Assembly: GCF_041296385.1 (NCBI RefSeq)
Contig: NC_091016.1
Location: 14,669,497 to 14,733,496, forward strand
Direction: 5' to 3'
Length of the DNA: 64,000 bases
From: Aphelocoma coerulescens
Lineage: Eukaryota > Chordata > Aves > Passeriformes > Corvidae
Below, one piece after another: positions 60,817 to 64,000 of the stretch. The translations under genes and the position numbers were made by a program. The notes under the pieces are model-generated. The model saw nothing but the letters and a program-made list of their open reading frames with translations. It was not told the DNA's origin and did no database searches. Each line of letters starts with the position of its first letter. Within the stretch, counting starts at the first letter, position 1.

Positions 60817-63079
60817 GGCACGCTCCTGCCTGCCCCTGCCTGCTCCTGCCTGCTCTGGCAGCACTGTGCAGGCTGCTCAGTGGCCTTTCAGGACAGCAAT
60901 AAAAAGCAGGTTTTCATGCTGGCAGCTTTTCAAGGGACAGAGTGGGGTGACTTCGTGGTAAAGCCTAGAGGATATGCAAGCTGAAGAAACAAGTGCCATC
61001 AACCCCTCTCATCCTTGCTCTCTGGAAGAAAGAACTGAGATTCTTTGCACATTTGAAAAGCCCGAGACAAGTATCTTAAACATGGAGCATGGCCAGTCCA
61101 ATTACTTCTCTTGGTCTCGTGCCCAGGCTTTATTCCATGAAACATCTCAGTGACAAATGTTCCCACTGCAAGAAACTTTCTAGTACTTTTTTTTCCATTT
61201 CGTGACACTGTAAACTTATGCCAGAGACTGCTCAGAACCAAGGTGTAATTCGGATCCATGCAGACCTCTGCAAAGTGCAGCTGGAAAATATCTCAGGAAG
61301 GAGATAATCGCTGCGGCCTTGAGAAACAGCTTTGTGTAAATGAACCCAGAGATTTCTTTTGTGGGAATAAACTTCTCTTGGAGATATGTCCTTTCTCTCC
61401 TTTAATCTTTTCACTGGGATTTCCGTATCAGCAGCCTAAGGCCTAACCAGTCTGTATTGCTCATTTTCAGTGTGTTTTAAGCACGGATTAATGGCAGATA
61501 CCCAGCTGTCCTGCTCTAACTAGCCATCTCATACCATTAAACTAAACAACTGCCAACCCAAGCATCTGAAAGCATGGATAAATAACATCTCCAACTGTCA
61601 TTCCTCCTCTACTAAACAGAAAAATCCTGGTGGCAATTCAGGTTCAGACCTTTGCCTTGGAAAAATCAGTGCCTCTCCGTTGAGCACACTTGGCCATCTT
61701 GTGCTGGCAGAGAGCTGCTGTGTGTGTTGCTGCTTGAATGCATATTGTTTACATAAATGTTGCAAGAGGATCAGAGAGCAATGGGAGCTGCCATCTCTGG
61801 AGGTTAAACTCTGGTCTGGCTTCTGGGCCAGATCACAGCTCGTAAATGGGGAAGAAACTAGGAGGCAGTGGTGCAATTTGGAGGGGCAAGAAGTGTGGTA
61901 GTGACAGACCCACAGGCATGGAGGGCAGTGCCAGGCTGAGAGGAGCAGGTCACTACTCCATCCTGGCCCTAAATTGAGTCTCAGCATCAGGGCTTTTTAT
62001 TCAGTGCAGGACTCTGTGCAAAGAAGTTGCCAGCTCTGGCTGCTTAGCCAAATTAATAGTGCCAAGCAGGAACAAGATGTACTGGCGAGTGTCCCTGGGA
62101 CCAGGTGGGTCCTGGCTGTCCCCCTGGGGAACCAGGGAAGGGAAAGGCTCCCCTCTCCCAGGCAGAGTTCAGCCCTGATGGCCTGGCTTTCTCACAGCTC
62201 CAGGAGCCCCAGCATCCCTTAAGCTCCCCTTCAGAGTTGTATTGATTGGTCATATTGGGAGTTAGGGAGAGGCAAGTTGCAGAGATGTGCACCTTCTCCA
62301 TTCCCCCACCACCAGCAGTGGGTGGCACAGGCCCTCTTGACCTCGGCTGTCCCTGCATGTGGCTCATGCCCTCCAGATATTTCCAAGCACTCACGGCATA
62401 GCAAGCAGCAAAGTGCCTTTTTTTAGTTATTCTTGCAGCAATCCAGCACAAACCCCAAGTCTGCAGCCGGTGGCTCAACCACAAACTGCTTCCCTTTGGA
62501 AAGCACAGGGACAAATGGACTCTGGGGCCTGGAGAGCACTGTGTGCAGAAAATTAACATTACCTGGGACAAAGCAGTCACTTGCAGCTCACAGAGCAGCT
62601 ACTGTGTGATGATGTTACAGACCAGCAGGCTGTTTGTCACTGCCTCCCCTTTTATCTCCCCACTGAAACCTCATGCACTGTGCGCACAGTTTTTCCTGAT
62701 GGAGCTGCTGGATCTTCACAAACCCATCCCTCCCCACACCTCTCTTGAGATCTCACTAGAAAGTCTGGAGTCTTGGCCATCCAAAGGTGGAGACAAAATG
62801 GGAGTTTCCAGTTTGAAGCAGCCTGAAAGCCCCAGGGTTTGCACACAGACAAGGGCTCCCCAGCTAGCAGTGCTGGCAGGTACCAAACAATGTTTGGGGT
62901 TTTTTTACAAGCTATGGACTTACATTTACTTCTTTGCTTGCTGGAGGGAAGGCTGCCTATGATTCTGGTCCCCAGCATTTCACAAAAGCTTAATTCACAG
63001 TTCAATTTGGGGTCCAGCAAAGCTCCAGATTTGTGGGAGACTGCTAGGAGCTCTGGTTGGTTATTAAAATATTCCTGGT

Positions 63080-64000
63080 TGTCCTGGTTTGGTCAAATTT
63101 AGAGATACATCCTCTGAGAGAAGGCACAACCACCCCTACCCCACCAGATTTGGGAAAAATAAATTTTCCTCGAAGGAAAGTGAAAGAGATAAAAACTATT
63201 TATTTAACAAACACACGGGGAAAGGAAAATAATGCTAAATAATAAAAATCTCTCGCTGTGGAGAAAAAACCTGGGAAAGTGTTAAGAGTCCTCCCTTTGG
63301 TCTCCTCGGAGCTGGGACTTGGCCCAGGGCCAGGCCCTCTGTGCTCGATGGAAAGTCCTCCCGATGTGCTCTGATATTGAAGCAGTCCACAGAAAAAGGG
63401 AAAAAATCTGAAATTCCAGAGAAAGAAAAAAAAGTTCAACTCTCAGTCTCTCTCTGGAGAAAAAGAAACTGAACAACTGGCCAAAAGCTGACCGGGCAGC
63501 CGCGAGCCGGGTGCCTCCTCCCTCCCCTGCCACAGCTGGAAAAAAAGTCGCTATCTCTGTGTGACCTTGAACAAGCTGCAAACTGCTTTGAAAAAGTTTT
63601 GCTCAGTTTTTCCTTCCTCCTCTCAGGCTCAGTTTAAAGGCATAAAAAGGCACAAAAATTAATTTCTGGGCATAGGGCAGCGATATGGGATACACATCAT
63701 AAAGTCACCCCAAGACATTCCACCCCTTATCCCATATCGTTGGCTCAATGCCCAAACTGGTATATTCTAATTCTACACACATACATTAATACATATATAT
63801 ATACACAGCTATGTACAAACAGTGACAGTGACACTCAGCAAGCAGTGGTATACTGGCATTTCACATTAAAGGTGGTTTTCACCCAACAATCAGATCTCCC
63901 TGTGGTACACAACGTGTTGTTCCATCTTTCTGCATTACCCACCATGTGCAACCAGGTCCCTGAGCAAAGATAACCCCGCGGGTGGGTTTGCCTGTACTCG
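63080..64000 (+). mobile_element. Endogenous retrovirus LTR, partial (runs off right edge)
   Basis: It begins at TGTCCTGGTTTGG (63080), the TG-start type I associate with songbird endogenous retrovirus LTRs. From there the base composition changes: purine-rich runs, several A-runs, AATAAA within AAAAATAAATTTTCC near 63160, and an ATATATATAT stretch near 63797. No coding frame of note is present in the visible 921 bases. The CA end, target-site duplication and any internal region lie beyond the window, so a solo LTR and a full provirus cannot be told apart. Strand is a guess from the end sequence. Confidence 0.65.
63681..63739. repeat. 12-bp perfect inverted repeat, 35-nt loop
   Basis: CGATATGGGATA at 63681-63692 is matched by its exact reverse complement TATCCCATATCG at 63728-63739. 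The pair could form a stem-loop in RNA. It lies inside the putative LTR, so it may be a regulatory or polyadenylation-region hairpin of that element. Confidence 0.8.

Larger units (their letters stand above)
51667..63079 (+). other. SLC8A1: SLC8A1 intron 2, fourth part
   Basis: Unique-looking intron up to the LTR. It contains A-runs at 56708-56721 and about 59905-59921, a CpG-rich patch around 53.27 kb, an E-box pair at 60.8 kb and a TAAT-rich segment at 59.33-59.73 kb. Minus-strand frames of up to 206 codons (60134-60754) show no domain I know. The exons expected next in SLC8A1 (A/B cassette) were not recognised. Confidence 0.65.

Noticed and set aside
1..64000. Bacterial-type systems: CRISPR arrays, operons, phage or toxin modules
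   Set aside because: The sequence is vertebrate intronic DNA. No regularly spaced repeats with spacers, no ribosome-binding sites and no prokaryotic gene families.

Overview
This is vertebrate nuclear DNA, most likely from a bird and plausibly a songbird. Genes occupy very little of the window: one large coding exon sits in long non-coding sequence. The recognisable interspersed repeats are CR1 LINE tails ending in the avian ATTCTATG-type repeat, plus one LTR starting TGTCCTGGTTTGG, a start I associate with passerine endogenous retroviruses. Nothing here is bacterial, and there is no operon, CRISPR array, tRNA or rRNA.

The only gene I can support is SLC8A1 (NCX1, the plasma-membrane Na+/Ca2+ exchanger), on the + strand. 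Region by region: (1) 1-780 is 5' flank with a CA microsatellite and a degenerate minisatellite of about 52 bp period. (2) About 780-1690 is a CpG island with a Z-DNA-prone TG/CG tract, a polypyrimidine tract and a probable non-coding first exon ending at a CAG|GTAGGA donor (1232/1233). (3) 1233-10919 is intron 1, with simple repeats and a G-run. (4) 10920-12755 is the large second exon, carrying the start codon, signal peptide, the first five membrane helices with the alpha-1 repeat, the XIP segment, all of CBD1 and the start of CBD2. (5) 12756 to the right edge is intron 2, over 51 kb, with three CR1 copies (30.8, 40.8 and 51.5 kb), homopolymers, a few CpG-rich patches and palindromes, and an LTR running off the right end from 63080.

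The rest of the gene (alternatively spliced CBD2 exons, second transmembrane half with the alpha-2 repeat) lies beyond the window. I looked for the mutually exclusive exons A and B and did not recognise them.

The most interesting observation concerns exon 2. With the acceptor and donor that best fit consensus it is 1836 nt, exactly 612 codons, and its frame has no stop when the 3' end is joined to the 5' end. Exon 2 of this gene is known in mammals to form an abundant single-exon circular RNA. In this species such a circle would be an endless open frame. In the unspliced linear transcript the same frame stops inside the donor itself (TAA within GTAAGT). I found no other convincing undescribed system. 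Most remaining findings are regulatory-sequence or repeat observations of modest interest.
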